Below, in pieces: positions 1 to 8,883 of a stretch of 64,000 bases of DNA (position 1 is the first letter of the stretch; each line of letters opens with the position of its first letter). The stretch is taken from positions 1 to 64,000 of the forward strand of contig NZ_LKEG01000052.1 of assembly GCF_001645105.1 (NCBI RefSeq). Reading direction: 5' to 3'. The translations under genes and the position numbers were made by a program. The notes beneath the pieces were generated by a model. The model worked only from the letters and a program-made list of their open reading frames with translations, ran no database searches and was not told where the DNA came from. This DNA comes from Pseudomonas marginalis (GTDB lineage: Bacteria > Pseudomonadota > Gammaproteobacteria > Pseudomonadales > Pseudomonadaceae).

Positions 1-26
1 TGTGAGAGTAGGTCATCGTCAAGATT
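1..26 (+). rRNA. rrf: 5S rRNA, 3' end only
   Basis: The first bases match the 3' end of Pseudomonas 5S rRNA as I remember it (GAGAGTAGGTCATCGTCAAG). A strong terminator follows at once, as expected at the end of an rRNA operon. The rest of the operon lies before the window. The exact mature 3' end is approximate. Confidence 0.85.
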
Positions 27-34
27 AAATTCCG

Positions 35-68
35 AAACCCCATTTGCGAAAGCAGATGGGGTTTTGTT
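35..68 (+). terminator. rRNA operon terminator
   Basis: Nine-base arms at 35-43 and 56-64 (AAACCCCAT / ATGGGGTTT) enclose an inner TGC-GAAA-GCA hairpin with a GNRA tetraloop. A T-rich tract follows. This is a typical intrinsic terminator and it directly follows the 5S sequence. Confidence 0.9.
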
Positions 69-184
69 TTGGGCGGTCGAAAACCCAAAACCGGCACTTG
101 ATCCCCTGACAAATTTGCACAGTTATTTCTGAACTAGACCACTAGAATAGGCACCTAACCTTTTTTAGAGTCCGAGCCCTATCT

Positions 185-844
185 ATGCCCGATCCGGTTG
201 ATGCCCTTGAGGTGTCGGATTTACCACTGGACGACCTGGTGGCATGCCACGAGTGCGACTTGCTGATGCGCAAGCCAGTGCTCGCCCTCGGCGAAAAAGC
301 CCAATGCCCCCGTTGCGGTTACGAGCTGTATGCTCACCGCCACAATGTCGTTGAACGTAGCCTTGCCCTGGTACTTGCGGCACTGTTGCTGTACATCCCC
401 GCGAACTTTTTACCCATCATGCAGCTCAATCTACTCGGGCAGTCCTCTGAAGACACCGTCTGGAGCGGCGTTGTTGGCCTTTTCGATACAGGCATGCAAG
501 GCGTGGCTGTGGTGGTGTTCCTATGCAGCATGGGCATTCCTTTGCTCAAGCTGCTCTGCCAGTTGGCAGTGTTGCTCAGCATCCGTTGGAATATCGGCCG
601 CAGCTATGGACTGCTGCTGTACCGCATCTACCATCACATGAAGGATTGGGGGATGTTGGAGGTTTATTTGATGGGCGTGCTGGTGGCGATCGTAAAACTT
701 GCCGACATGGCCTCCATCACAGTCGGACTGGGCCTGGTCTGTTTTGTCAGCCTACTAATGGTTCAGGTGTTGCTTGAGGTGGTGATGTCGCCCCACCAGA
801 TCTGGCAAGCGCTCTCAGGAGAGGACGATCATGCGGGCGATTGA
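185..844 (+). CDS. letA: LetA/PqiA-type membrane protein, first half
   Basis: This 219-residue membrane protein belongs to the PqiA/YebS (LetA) family, inner-membrane partners of MCE proteins in lipid transport between the envelope membranes. A zinc-ribbon-like pair of CxxC motifs (CHEC near residue 20, CPRC near residue 38) precedes about four hydrophobic segments. E. coli LetA is a single protein of about 430 residues with two such modules. Here the second module is a separate gene that overlaps this one by 14 bases, so the two halves together equal one LetA. The ATG at 185 is the first start of the frame. The adjacent MCE gene supports the role. Which lipids are carried cannot be read from the sequence. 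Confidence 0.85.
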   Translation: MPDPVDALEVSDLPLDDLVACHECDLLMRKPVLALGEKAQCPRCGYELYAHRHNVVERSLALVLAALLLYIPANFLPIMQLNLLGQSSEDTVWSGVVGLFDTGMQGVAVVVFLCSMGIPLLKLLCQLAVLLSIRWNIGRSYGLLLYRIYHHMKDWGMLEVYLMGVLVAIVKLADMASITVGLGLVCFVSLLMVQVLLEVVMSPHQIWQALSGEDDHAGD

Positions 845-1454
845 TGCAGGCATTCTGATTTGTACCGAATGTCATGAATTGAACAAACAAGACGCTGATT
901 CGGATGAGCAGATCTGTACGCGTTGCGGTGCGCTGATCCATGCCCGCCGTCCCAACAGCCTCACACGCACCTGGGCGTTGCTGGTCACGGCAGCGATTTT
1001 GTATATCCCGGCTAACCTGCTGCCCATCATGACCATCAATTCCTTGGGCCAAGGTGATCCCAGTACCATCATGGCCGGTGTGATCCAACTGGTGCAGCAC
1101 GGTATGTTCCCGATTGCGGCAGTCGTATTCATCGCCAGCATCCTGGTACCGACGTTCAAGCTGGTAGGCATAGGTTTGCTACTGTTCTCGGTGCAGCGTC
1201 GCCAACCGCTGTCCGCGCAACAACGCATTGTGATGTACCGCTTTATCGAATTCATCGGTCGCTGGTCCATGCTGGATATCTTCGTGATTGCCATCTTGGT
1301 GGCCGTTGTAAATTTTGGACGACTTGCCAGTGTCGAGGCCAATCTCGGTGCTGCAGCGTTCGCCAGTGTGGTGATCTTGACGATGCTTGCCGCAGTAACT
1401 TTTGATCCCCGACTGATTTGGGATAACACGGAGTCGGACGACGACCATGAGTGA
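831..1454 (+). CDS. letA: LetA/PqiA-type membrane protein, second half
   Basis: This 207-residue protein repeats the architecture of its upstream neighbour: a Zn-ribbon (CTEC near residue 11, CTRC near residue 30) followed by several membrane segments. The motif YIPANLLPIM closely matches YIPANFLPIM of the first half, so the pair are tandem PqiA modules. It overlaps the upstream gene by 14 bases and the downstream letB by 8 bases, which indicates translational coupling. The two halves most likely assemble into one LetA-like unit. A sequencing frameshift is unlikely as the cause of the split, because each half has its own start and complete module. Substrate unknown. Confidence 0.85.
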   Translation: MRAIDAGILICTECHELNKQDADSDEQICTRCGALIHARRPNSLTRTWALLVTAAILYIPANLLPIMTINSLGQGDPSTIMAGVIQLVQHGMFPIAAVVFIASILVPTFKLVGIGLLLFSVQRRQPLSAQQRIVMYRFIEFIGRWSMLDIFVIAILVAVVNFGRLASVEANLGAAAFASVVILTMLAAVTFDPRLIWDNTESDDDHE

Positions 1455-3750
1455 TTTGCCTAAAGCTAAAACCCGCCCGGCCTCCAATTGGTCGGCCATT
1501 TGGGTGCTGCCCCTGATTGCCCTGATCATTGGTGGCTGGTTGGGATGGCGTGCCTATTCCCAGCAGGGCATCGATATCCAAGTGCGCTTTGAAAGCGGCG
1601 AAGGTATCCAAGTCAACAAAACCGAAGTGGTCTACAAAGGTATGCCGGTGGGCAAGGTCAAGGCCCTGGCCCTGGACGACGAAGGTAATAATCGAGGGGT
1701 GATTGCCACCATCGAGATGAACAAGGACGTCGAGCAATACCTCAAGACCAATACCCGCTTCTGGTTGGTCAAACCCAGCGTCAGCCTTGCCGGCATCACC
1801 GGCCTGGAAACCCTGGTATCGGGTAACTACATCGCCGCCAGTCCAGGCGACGGTGAGCCCTCGCGCAAATTCAAGGCGCTCTCTGAAGAGCCACCCTTGT
1901 CCGACGCCAAGCCCGGTCTTCACCTGACCGTCAAGGCCGACCGTCTTGGCTCCCTCAACCGTGGCAGCCCGGTGTTCTATAAGCAGATACAGGTTGGGCA
2001 AGTCAAAAGCTACCTGCTTTCCGAGGACCAGAGCACCGTCGAAATCAAGGTCTATATCGAACCGACCTACGCCAGCCTCGTGCGCAAACACACCCGTTTC
2101 TGGAACGCCAGTGGCATCAGCATCGACGCCAACTTGTCCGGGTTGAAGGTGCGCAGCGAATCGCTCTCCAGCATCGTTGCCGGTGGCATCGCTTTCGCCA
2201 CGCCAGAGAATCGCAAGGACAGCCCGCCGACCGACCCAAGCCTGCCTTTCCGGCTCTACGAAGATTTCGACGCCGCCGCCGCCGGGATCAAGGTGAAGGT
2301 CCAGCTGGCAGATTTCGAAGGTTTGCAGGCCGGGCGTACTCCGGTCATGTACAAGGGCATCCAAGTTGGCAGCCTGAAGACCCTGAAAATCAACCCGGAT
2401 CTTTCCAGTGCCAATGCCGAACTGACACTCGACCCCTTGGCCGAGGATTACCTGGTTCAGGACACCCAGTTCTGGGTAGTCAAACCCTCTATCTCCCTGG
2501 CCGGCATCACTGGCCTTGAAGCCTTGGTCAAAGGTAACTACATCGCCATTCGCCCAGGTGACAAAGGCACGCCACCACAACGCGAGTACATCGCCCGCGC
2601 CAAAGCGCCACCGTTGGACCTGCGTTCACCGGGCCTGCACATGGTGCTGTTTACCGATAACCTCGGCTCCCTGGATGTCGGCAGCCCGGTTCTCTACAAA
2701 CAGGTCAAGGTCGGCTCGGTGCAGAGCTACCAATTCTCGCGCAAGAACAAACAGTTGGTGATCGGCGTTCACATCGAGAAGGAATACGAAAATCTGGTCA
2801 ACGGCTCGACGCGCTTCTGGAATGCCAGCGGTGTCACCCTGACCGGTGGGCTCACCGGTGGCATTCAGGTGAAAAGTGAATCCCTGGCCAGCTTGATGGC
2901 TGGCGGTATCGCGTTTGAAACCCCGCAACCGAACGTACCGCTGAAAAAACGCATTCCGCGTTTCCGTCTGTTTGCCGACCGAGAGGCCGCCAACCAACAT
3001 GGCACTCTGGTCACTATCAAAGTCGACCGCGCCGATGGCATGCGCCCTGGCACCCCGGTGCGCTTCAAGGGGCTGGACGTGGGCAAGATCGAAAGTGTCG
3101 ACCTCAGTGCGGATATGCAGTCGGTAGTGCTCAGTGCACGTATCACCCAAGTAGCGGACCGCATTGCGCGCGTCGGCAGCCAGTTCTGGGTAGTCAAGCC
3201 TGAGCTGGGCCTGATGAAAACCTCCAACCTCGAAACCCTGGTCACCGGGCAATACATCGAAGTGCAGCCGGCTGCGAAAAACGCCGGCCCGCAAAAGAGC
3301 TTTGTCGCGCTGGACCAGCCTCCTGAAGCCGCCCATCAAGAGGCTGGCCTGAGCCTGACACTCAGCGCCGCACGCCTTGGTTCGCTCAAGGAAGGCGTAC
3401 CGGTCACCTATCGCGAAGTTACCGTCGGCAAAGTAACAGGTTACGAGTTGGGCCAAACGGCGGACCGTGTACTCATCCATGTCCTGATCGAGCCCAAGTA
3501 CGCACCCTTGGTACGCAGTGGCAGCCGCTTCTGGAACACCAGCGGCTTCGGCCTCGACTTCGGCTTGTTCAAAGGCGCCACCGTACGCACCGAATCGCTG
3601 GAAACCCTGGTTGCCGGCGGCATCGCCTTCGCCACCCCAGACGGCGAGCGCATGGGCAACGCCGCTCGGCCGCAGCAAACCTTCCCGTTGTTCGACAAGT
3701 TCGAAGATGAATGGCTCACTTGGGCGCCTAAGATTCCACTCGGTAAATAG
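1447..3750 (+). CDS. letB: LetB/YebT-type multi-MCE lipid transport protein
   Basis: The 767-residue protein has one N-terminal membrane anchor (about residues 20-38, ending GGWLGW) and then a long periplasmic part. I count six MCE (mlaD) domains, each with a recognisable core such as VVYKGMPVG, VFYKQIQVG, VMYKGIQVG, VLYKQVKVG, VRFKGLDVG and VTYREVTVG. E. coli PqiB has three such domains and LetB has seven, so this is a LetB-like stack with one ring fewer. Stacked hexameric MCE rings form a hydrophobic tunnel for lipids between inner and outer membrane. It is the last gene of the operon. A REP pair and a terminator follow. Confidence 0.9.
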   Translation: MSDLPKAKTRPASNWSAIWVLPLIALIIGGWLGWRAYSQQGIDIQVRFESGEGIQVNKTEVVYKGMPVGKVKALALDDEGNNRGVIATIEMNKDVEQYLKTNTRFWLVKPSVSLAGITGLETLVSGNYIAASPGDGEPSRKFKALSEEPPLSDAKPGLHLTVKADRLGSLNRGSPVFYKQIQVGQVKSYLLSEDQSTVEIKVYIEPTYASLVRKHTRFWNASGISIDANLSGLKVRSESLSSIVAGGIAFATPENRKDSPPTDPSLPFRLYEDFDAAAAGIKVKVQLADFEGLQAGRTPVMYKGIQVGSLKTLKINPDLSSANAELTLDPLAEDYLVQDTQFWVVKPSISLAGITGLEALVKGNYIAIRPGDKGTPPQREYIARAKAPPLDLRSPGLHMVLFTDNLGSLDVGSPVLYKQVKVGSVQSYQFSRKNKQLVIGVHIEKEYENLVNGSTRFWNASGVTLTGGLTGGIQVKSESLASLMAGGIAFETPQPNVPLKKRIPRFRLFADREAANQHGTLVTIKVDRADGMRPGTPVRFKGLDVGKIESVDLSADMQSVVLSARITQVADRIARVGSQFWVVKPELGLMKTSNLETLVTGQYIEVQPAAKNAGPQKSFVALDQPPEAAHQEAGLSLTLSAARLGSLKEGVPVTYREVTVGKVTGYELGQTADRVLIHVLIEPKYAPLVRSGSRFWNTSGFGLDFGLFKGATVRTESLETLVAGGIAFATPDGERMGNAARPQQTFPLFDKFEDEWLTWAPKIPLGK

Positions 3751-3763
3751 ACCGAGTCGCGGC

Positions 3764-3848
3764 CATCGCGGGCAAGCCCGGCTCCCACATTCGACTGCGT
3801 TCCTACAGGATAAACGCAGTTAACTGTGGGAGCGGGCTTGCCCGCGAA
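3764..3848. repeat. REP pair (REPIN), GTGGGAGCGGGCTTGCCCGCGA class
   Basis: Two inverted copies of the REP core common in fluorescent pseudomonads (TCGCGGGCAAGCCCG at 3766-3780 and CGGGCTTGCCCGCGA near 3833-3847) flank a short spacer. The arms also share GCTCCCACA / TGTGGGAGC. It lies between the convergent letB and mksB genes, a usual position for such elements. Confidence 0.9.
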
Positions 3849-3869
3849 GACGCTGGCACAAACAACACA

Positions 3870-3906
3870 AAAAAAGGCCCTTGGATTCTCATCCAGGGGC
3901 CTTTTG
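3870..3906. terminator. Bidirectional terminator between letB and mksB
   Basis: Complementary arms around AAAAGGCCC...CCTGG / CCAGG..GGCCTTTT form a stem with an A-tract on one side and a T-tract on the other. It can therefore end transcripts of both convergent operons. Confidence 0.85.
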
Positions 3907-3923
3907 CATTTCAGCTCAGAAAG

Positions 3924-6764
3924 TCAGACTTCATCCAACTCCGGCTCATCCGCCTGCACATTCACCGTCGCCTTCACCGCATCATGACGACGGATATACT
4001 TCCAATCCGCCTCATCGATATAGATCCCGTTTGGCCCGCTACCGCCCTCCAGGTCGATCGCCACCTGGGCGGACACCTGCGGCTTCACACTGGCCAGGAT
4101 CGGCACAAAGCCCAGCTGCAAGCTGGTTTCCAGCAACGCCGCCTGGTTCTTCTCATCGATATCCGCCGCCTCGTCGAGGTAGTACGGCAAGCGCACACGC
4201 CCGGCCTGGTCGCGGTCCATCAAGTGCAGCAACAAGTACATGTTGGTCAGCGCCTTGATGGTCATGGTGGTGCCGTTGGACGCCGCGCCATCAATGTCGG
4301 TATGGATCACGGGTTGGCCATGCACCTTGGTGATCTCGAAGGCCAGCTCGAACAGGTCCTTGAGGCCCAGCTGGTTATGGTTGGCAGCCACCAGGCGCGC
4401 GAGGTATTCCTTGGCTTCTTCGTTCTTGTTGTCCTGCTCGGCGCTCTGGCTGAGGTCGAACACCGACAGGGTCTCGCCCTCTTCGTATTGACCGGCACTG
4501 TGGATAATCTGGTCGATATGCTTGAGCGCTTCCTTGTTCGGTGCCAACACGATGCGGAAGCTCTGCAGGTTGGAGACCTGACGCTTGTTGATCTCGCGGT
4601 TGAACAACGCCAACTGGTGCTCAAGGCTGTCGTAGTCGCTGCGGATATTGCGCAGGGTACGCGCAATGTCAGTGACCGCCGCGCGACGTGCCTTGCCCAA
4701 CGTCAACGCTTCATCGGTGCGGTGCGCATACGCATTGATCAGCAGTTGCAGGCGACGCTCGACATCATCTTCACTGTCGAACTTGGCCACGCCCTTGAGG
4801 CGCACCTGCGCATACAACGCCTCGATCTGGCCATCGGCGCGCAGCAACCCTTGCCAGCTGTCCTGATAGTCGTTGAGCAGCGGCAGCAGGTTGTCCATGG
4901 AGTCGTCGACCGGGTCCATGAACGGTGTGCCGAACGGCAAATCCGCCGGCAACAGCTGGCGACGGCGCAATGCGTCATCCAGCGTACGTTGTTTGGCTTC
5001 CATATCGCCGATCTGGCGGCCTACCAGTTGCAGCTTGGCCGACAGTTGCTGGACGCGCTCGGTGAACGCATCGCTGGAGCGTTTCAACTCATCCTGCGCC
5101 GCTTCCATCTGCGCCAGGTTTTCCAGCTTCTCGCTTTCTTCCGCGCTTAGGGTTTGTGCGCGGCGGAAGTCTTCGAGGGCCTTCTGTGCGTCAAGTACCT
5201 GCTGGTACAGCGCTTCGGTCTGGGTCTTGCTCGCGGCGCGGTCAGACGCGACAGCCTGCTGGGTTTTCAGCTGCTTGAGTTCTTTCTCCAGTCGCTCCTT
5301 CTGGTCGCGCAACGCAGCGCGATCCGCCAAAGCCTGTAAGGCCGGTGGTTCGATGTGCGAGATGTCGATGGACAGCCCCGGCACTTCAAAACGCTCGCCC
5401 TTGAAGCCATCCAGGATCTGCTCCAGGGATTTGACCCACTGGCCGTCCTCATCCAGCGTGATGCCATGCTCGCCCAACGGCAGGCTGAACAACGAGCTGT
5501 TGAACAGGCGCATCAGACGCTCGACATCCTGCTGTGAGAATTCTTCCCGCAGTTTGGCGTAGCTGTTGTTGTCGGCGTGGTCGAGCTGCTGCTTGACCGA
5601 CTTCAAGCGCTTTTCCAGGTCGCGCAGACGCTCGTCCAAATCCTCGGCGCTGAACTGCCGCGACTGCGCGAGGGCGCCCGCCAATTCATCGTGAGCATCC
5701 TTGGCCGCGAGCAGCTGTTGCTCCAGTACTTTCACGTCATCCACGAGGGCAAAGCGATGCTTGAGCACCGACAGCTCGCCCAACCAACGCTGGATCCCGC
5801 TGATTTCCCGCTCCAGGCGCATCAGCTCCTGCGTGCCGCCACGTTGGTCGTTCTGCAGCGCGTCCTGCTCATTGCGGTAGTGCTCGGCCTGGATCGTCAG
5901 CTCTTCTTTGCGTGCACTGGCGTAGTCCGACCAGGTGCCCAGCAACGAATCCAGCAGTGGCGACAGGCGATGCAATTTGCCGCGCAACACGTCGCGCTGG
6001 CGAACGCCATTGGACAGCGCCTCGACCAGCGGGCCGGCCGCTACCAGCGAGTTGTAGTCCTGCTCCATACGCCGCACATCGCGGAAGGCTTCTTCGCACG
6101 CCGCGATGTAATCCACGCTGCCAGAACGCAGGCTGTGTTCAAACGCATCCAGAAACAGTTGCTTGAGCTTGGCCGCCGTGATTTCGCGCATGTGCAGCAG
6201 GTTGATAAACAGCGCGCGGAAGGTCTTCAGGCTCTGCTCGCTGGTGGATCGCAGCGGGATCAGCGTCAGGTCCAGCGGGATCGACGTATGACCACCCACC
6301 AACAACCGGCGCAGTTCATCCGGCTTGAGTTCGTAGGCTTTCAGGCCTTCGCGTTCCAGGTTGGTGAACAGCTCTTTCTGACGCAGGCAGGTGTCGTTCT
6401 TCTGGTAGTGAGCCAGGTCCAGCTTACCGGCGTAGGCAAAGAACTGGTGCCCGAAACCACCGCCAGGGCCGCGCCCGACCACGCCGATCACGTGCGGGCC
6501 GTGGGGCAGGGAGACTTCCACGAGGATGTAGCTGGTGTCTGTCGCGAAGTAGAAGCGCCGCGATTGCTCCAGGGTGTACTTGCCGAAACTCATGTCCGAC
6601 ATGCGCGCCAGGATCGGGAACTGCAAGGCGTTGATCGACGCGGATTTACCCAGGTTGTTCGCGCCATACACCGACAGCGGTTCTTCCAGCGGGAACAAGC
6701 CCAAGCTGTAGCCGGCAGTGTTCAATAGGGCGAAGCGGCGGATGCCGTAGCGTTCCTTGCTCAT
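3924..6764 (-). CDS. mksB: MksB, SMC-like condensin ATPase
   Basis: This 946-residue protein is the SMC-type subunit of the MksBEF condensin, a distant relative of MukB that shapes and segregates the chromosome. The N-terminal head carries Walker A GANNLGKS at residues 34-41. A long coiled-coil centre rich in Leu, Glu, Gln and Arg follows. The C-terminal head carries a Walker-B-like YYLDEAADID segment. It is shorter than MukB (about 1,480 residues), as usual for MksB. It overlaps mksE by 4 bases and ends the mksF-mksE-mksB operon. Identity rests on head motifs, coiled coil and the three-gene order. No TOPRIM nuclease gene (MksG/JetD) accompanies it. Confidence 0.92.
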   Translation of the reverse strand: MSKERYGIRRFALLNTAGYSLGLFPLEEPLSVYGANNLGKSASINALQFPILARMSDMSFGKYTLEQSRRFYFATDTSYILVEVSLPHGPHVIGVVGRGPGGGFGHQFFAYAGKLDLAHYQKNDTCLRQKELFTNLEREGLKAYELKPDELRRLLVGGHTSIPLDLTLIPLRSTSEQSLKTFRALFINLLHMREITAAKLKQLFLDAFEHSLRSGSVDYIAACEEAFRDVRRMEQDYNSLVAAGPLVEALSNGVRQRDVLRGKLHRLSPLLDSLLGTWSDYASARKEELTIQAEHYRNEQDALQNDQRGGTQELMRLEREISGIQRWLGELSVLKHRFALVDDVKVLEQQLLAAKDAHDELAGALAQSRQFSAEDLDERLRDLEKRLKSVKQQLDHADNNSYAKLREEFSQQDVERLMRLFNSSLFSLPLGEHGITLDEDGQWVKSLEQILDGFKGERFEVPGLSIDISHIEPPALQALADRAALRDQKERLEKELKQLKTQQAVASDRAASKTQTEALYQQVLDAQKALEDFRRAQTLSAEESEKLENLAQMEAAQDELKRSSDAFTERVQQLSAKLQLVGRQIGDMEAKQRTLDDALRRRQLLPADLPFGTPFMDPVDDSMDNLLPLLNDYQDSWQGLLRADGQIEALYAQVRLKGVAKFDSEDDVERRLQLLINAYAHRTDEALTLGKARRAAVTDIARTLRNIRSDYDSLEHQLALFNREINKRQVSNLQSFRIVLAPNKEALKHIDQIIHSAGQYEEGETLSVFDLSQSAEQDNKNEEAKEYLARLVAANHNQLGLKDLFELAFEITKVHGQPVIHTDIDGAASNGTTMTIKALTNMYLLLHLMDRDQAGRVRLPYYLDEAADIDEKNQAALLETSLQLGFVPILASVKPQVSAQVAIDLEGGSGPNGIYIDEADWKYIRRHDAVKATVNVQADEPELDEV

Positions 6765-7468
6765 GCGTCGGTCTCCTGTTCTTCGGCAATGGCACGTGCC
6801 AGGGCGTCTTCTTCGCTTTCATCCGCGAAGTCGCTCAAGTCGAGTGGGTCATCGGTTTTCAGCAATTTCTCATCGCTGTCTTCGTCGATGATCACCGGTG
6901 CCGGCAGCGGCAACACGCTGTGCACGCTGGCTGCGAGGTCGCGGTCTTGTTGCACCGACAGGCACACATCGAGGAAGCGGTGCATGGGCGGCAGGAAGCG
7001 ATAAATGCCGTTGTCTTCGCTGGCAAAACCCAGCTGGGTCATACGGCGCATGATTTTCTCTTCGAGTTCTTCCTGGGTTTGCACCTCGGCCTGGATAAAC
7101 AGGTCGCGGTACTTCTCCAGCAGCGACGGCAACTCATCACGGCCCAGGCTGCCACCATCCAGCACGGCAATCGGGTCGCGGCCCTGGTCGGCCAGATGCT
7201 CGACGATGATGAAGGTGAACAACGCCAGGCGCTGGGCGGTCTTGTTCACCTGCGCACTGGCGATGGCCGAGTCCGGCACGAAGTAGTAGAAACCACGGGT
7301 ATCGCACACCAGCTCAAAGCCCAGGGCCTTGAACAGCGTGCGGTACTGGTCCTGGAAGTTCGACAGTTGTGCGTACAGCTCCGGGTCGCGGCGGCTGACG
7401 TGGTAACCCTTGAACAGCTCGCGAAAGATCGGTGCCAGCTGGGACAGTTCGGATAGATCAAGATGCAT
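6761..7468 (-). CDS. mksE: MksE condensin subunit
   Basis: The 235-residue protein sits between the kleisin and SMC genes, the position of MukE/MksE. It is expected to have winged-helix domains and to bind the kleisin MksF. The N-terminal part (HLDLSELSQLAPIFRELFKG, then a DTRGFYYFVP segment) fits MksE. The C-terminal tail is very acidic. It overlaps mksF by 11 bases and mksB by 4, so the three products are probably made in a fixed ratio. It has no enzymatic motif. Assignment depends partly on context. Confidence 0.88.
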   Translation of the reverse strand: MHLDLSELSQLAPIFRELFKGYHVSRRDPELYAQLSNFQDQYRTLFKALGFELVCDTRGFYYFVPDSAIASAQVNKTAQRLALFTFIIVEHLADQGRDPIAVLDGGSLGRDELPSLLEKYRDLFIQAEVQTQEELEEKIMRRMTQLGFASEDNGIYRFLPPMHRFLDVCLSVQQDRDLAASVHSVLPLPAPVIIDEDSDEKLLKTDDPLDLSDFADESEEDALARAIAEEQETDA

Positions 7469-8735
7469 AAGGCGTGCTCGCAGAATTCTCGGCGGAGTCG
7501 GTGCTGGCCGGGAGCAGGGCGAATGAGCGCAGGCTGACCTGGTGCTCGTGTGTGTGGTAATCGCGGCGTTCCAGGCGTTCGCGCTTGAAGCGTTTTTCGC
7601 GCGAGAGGCGCGAGAACCAGTACAGCAATTCGTCTGTGGCGCCGTCCGGTTCCTGCTCCAGCAGCCAGGTCATCAGGTCCGGCATCGGCAGTGCGTCTTC
7701 GCAGCGCTCGAGCATTTCCTTGACCGTGCGCGGTGCCCGCTGGGCGTCGCCCTTGTGGGATTTGTGCGCCTTGGGGAAACGCGCCGGCTTCGGCTCGAAG
7801 TTCGCCAGGGCATACACATAGGCCTCGACCTGGCTGGCACTGCCGAGGAAGGTGCTTTGCGGCCGGGTAAACATCGGCATCGCCGCCTGCGGCACCGCGT
7901 CCAGGCCTTTACGTCGGATGGCCGACAAGGCCAACGCCGCGCCACGGGTCACAGCATTATGCCGGCGCGCTTCTTCGCGCAGCGGCAGCAGCAGCTCGCG
8001 GGCATGACGCAGGGTCAGCTGGGCGCTGGTCTGCATCTCGAGGATGCGCGCGTGGGTGCGCAGCAGCATGTCGTCGTCCACCAGGTGGCCGAGGCGCTGC
8101 TGCTCGGTGAGCATGCGCAGCAGCACGTTCTCCACCTTGCGCACGCCTTGCTCGAAGGCGCCGTCGGCGTTCACCAGTTGGATCATCGGTTCGACGTATT
8201 CGTCCCAGGTCGCCAGGACTTCGGCGTAACGCTGGCGCAACGGAATCTGCCGGTCGCTGGTCTTGGCGCGGTCGGCCACGGCGGCGAGGGCCTGTTCGTC
8301 GTTGGCGAGTTTTTTCAACACGTCGCGCACGCGCATGTCGAGCAGGCGCAGCTGGCGGGCCAGGTCGTGGCCATCACGGATGTCGAAGGCGTCCTGGATA
8401 TAACCGGCCAGGCGCTCGAGGTGGCGCAGGTAGGCTTCGATTTCCAGGCACAGGCCAAGCCGGTGCTCCTTGCGAAGATACGCCAGGAAGTCGTGGATCT
8501 GCGCGTTGAGCTCGAAACGGTTCGGGCTCTTGGCGACAGGCACCAGGATATCCAGGCGAATCCACACGTCCAGCAGGCTGGTGATGTCCTGGGGCGTGCT
8601 GTCCAGTTGTTGGGCCGCCAATTGCGCGCGCAGTTCGCTCAGGCTCAGGGTGCCTTGGTCGAAGTGTTCGCACAGTGGCTCAAGCAGGGCCCAGTGTTCG
8701 GCGAGGGCGCGCAAGACGCGCTTGGGTTCGATCAT
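7458..8735 (-). CDS. mksF: MksF, kleisin of the condensin complex
   Basis: The 425-residue first gene of the operon is the MukF-like kleisin that links the two SMC heads of MksB and binds MksE. It is mostly helical, with an N-terminal winged-helix-like part (residues about 1-110) and a helical middle. The start MIEPKRVLRALAEH is the first ATG after the divergent spacer that also serves holD. Kleisins diverge strongly, so the call combines size, order and the clear mksB downstream. A promoter must lie in the 148-base spacer, which also holds two perfect DnaA boxes. Confidence 0.88.
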   Translation of the reverse strand: MIEPKRVLRALAEHWALLEPLCEHFDQGTLSLSELRAQLAAQQLDSTPQDITSLLDVWIRLDILVPVAKSPNRFELNAQIHDFLAYLRKEHRLGLCLEIEAYLRHLERLAGYIQDAFDIRDGHDLARQLRLLDMRVRDVLKKLANDEQALAAVADRAKTSDRQIPLRQRYAEVLATWDEYVEPMIQLVNADGAFEQGVRKVENVLLRMLTEQQRLGHLVDDDMLLRTHARILEMQTSAQLTLRHARELLLPLREEARRHNAVTRGAALALSAIRRKGLDAVPQAAMPMFTRPQSTFLGSASQVEAYVYALANFEPKPARFPKAHKSHKGDAQRAPRTVKEMLERCEDALPMPDLMTWLLEQEPDGATDELLYWFSRLSREKRFKRERLERRDYHTHEHQVSLRSFALLPASTDSAENSASTPYAS

Positions 8736-8794
8736 CGGAATGGCCGGCTGGTTGGCGATTAAAAGTCGCGATTGTACTGCATCGGGCGCGGGAT

Positions 8795-8871
8795 TTATCC
8801 ACAGCCGGTCAGTGTGCAGTGGGCGATTGTTGCCGAACAGCGGTAGAATCCCCGCTCTTTAGTTATCCACA
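8795..8871 (+). promoter_or_regulatory. Two perfect DnaA boxes between mksF and holD
   Basis: TTATCCACA occurs at 8795-8803 and again at 8863-8871, in the same orientation and 68 bases apart. Both lie in the 148-base divergent spacer between the condensin operon and the Pol III psi gene. Both copies equal the E. coli consensus DnaA box. DnaA control of one or both operons is an inference. Confidence 0.7.
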
Positions 8872-8883
8872 AGTGGCCGAGCT

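Noticed and set aside
1252..2580. 442-codon open frame on the minus strand inside letB
   Set aside because: It lies opposite a clear MCE protein gene; long antisense frames are common in GC-rich DNA. It has no binding site and no family sequence.
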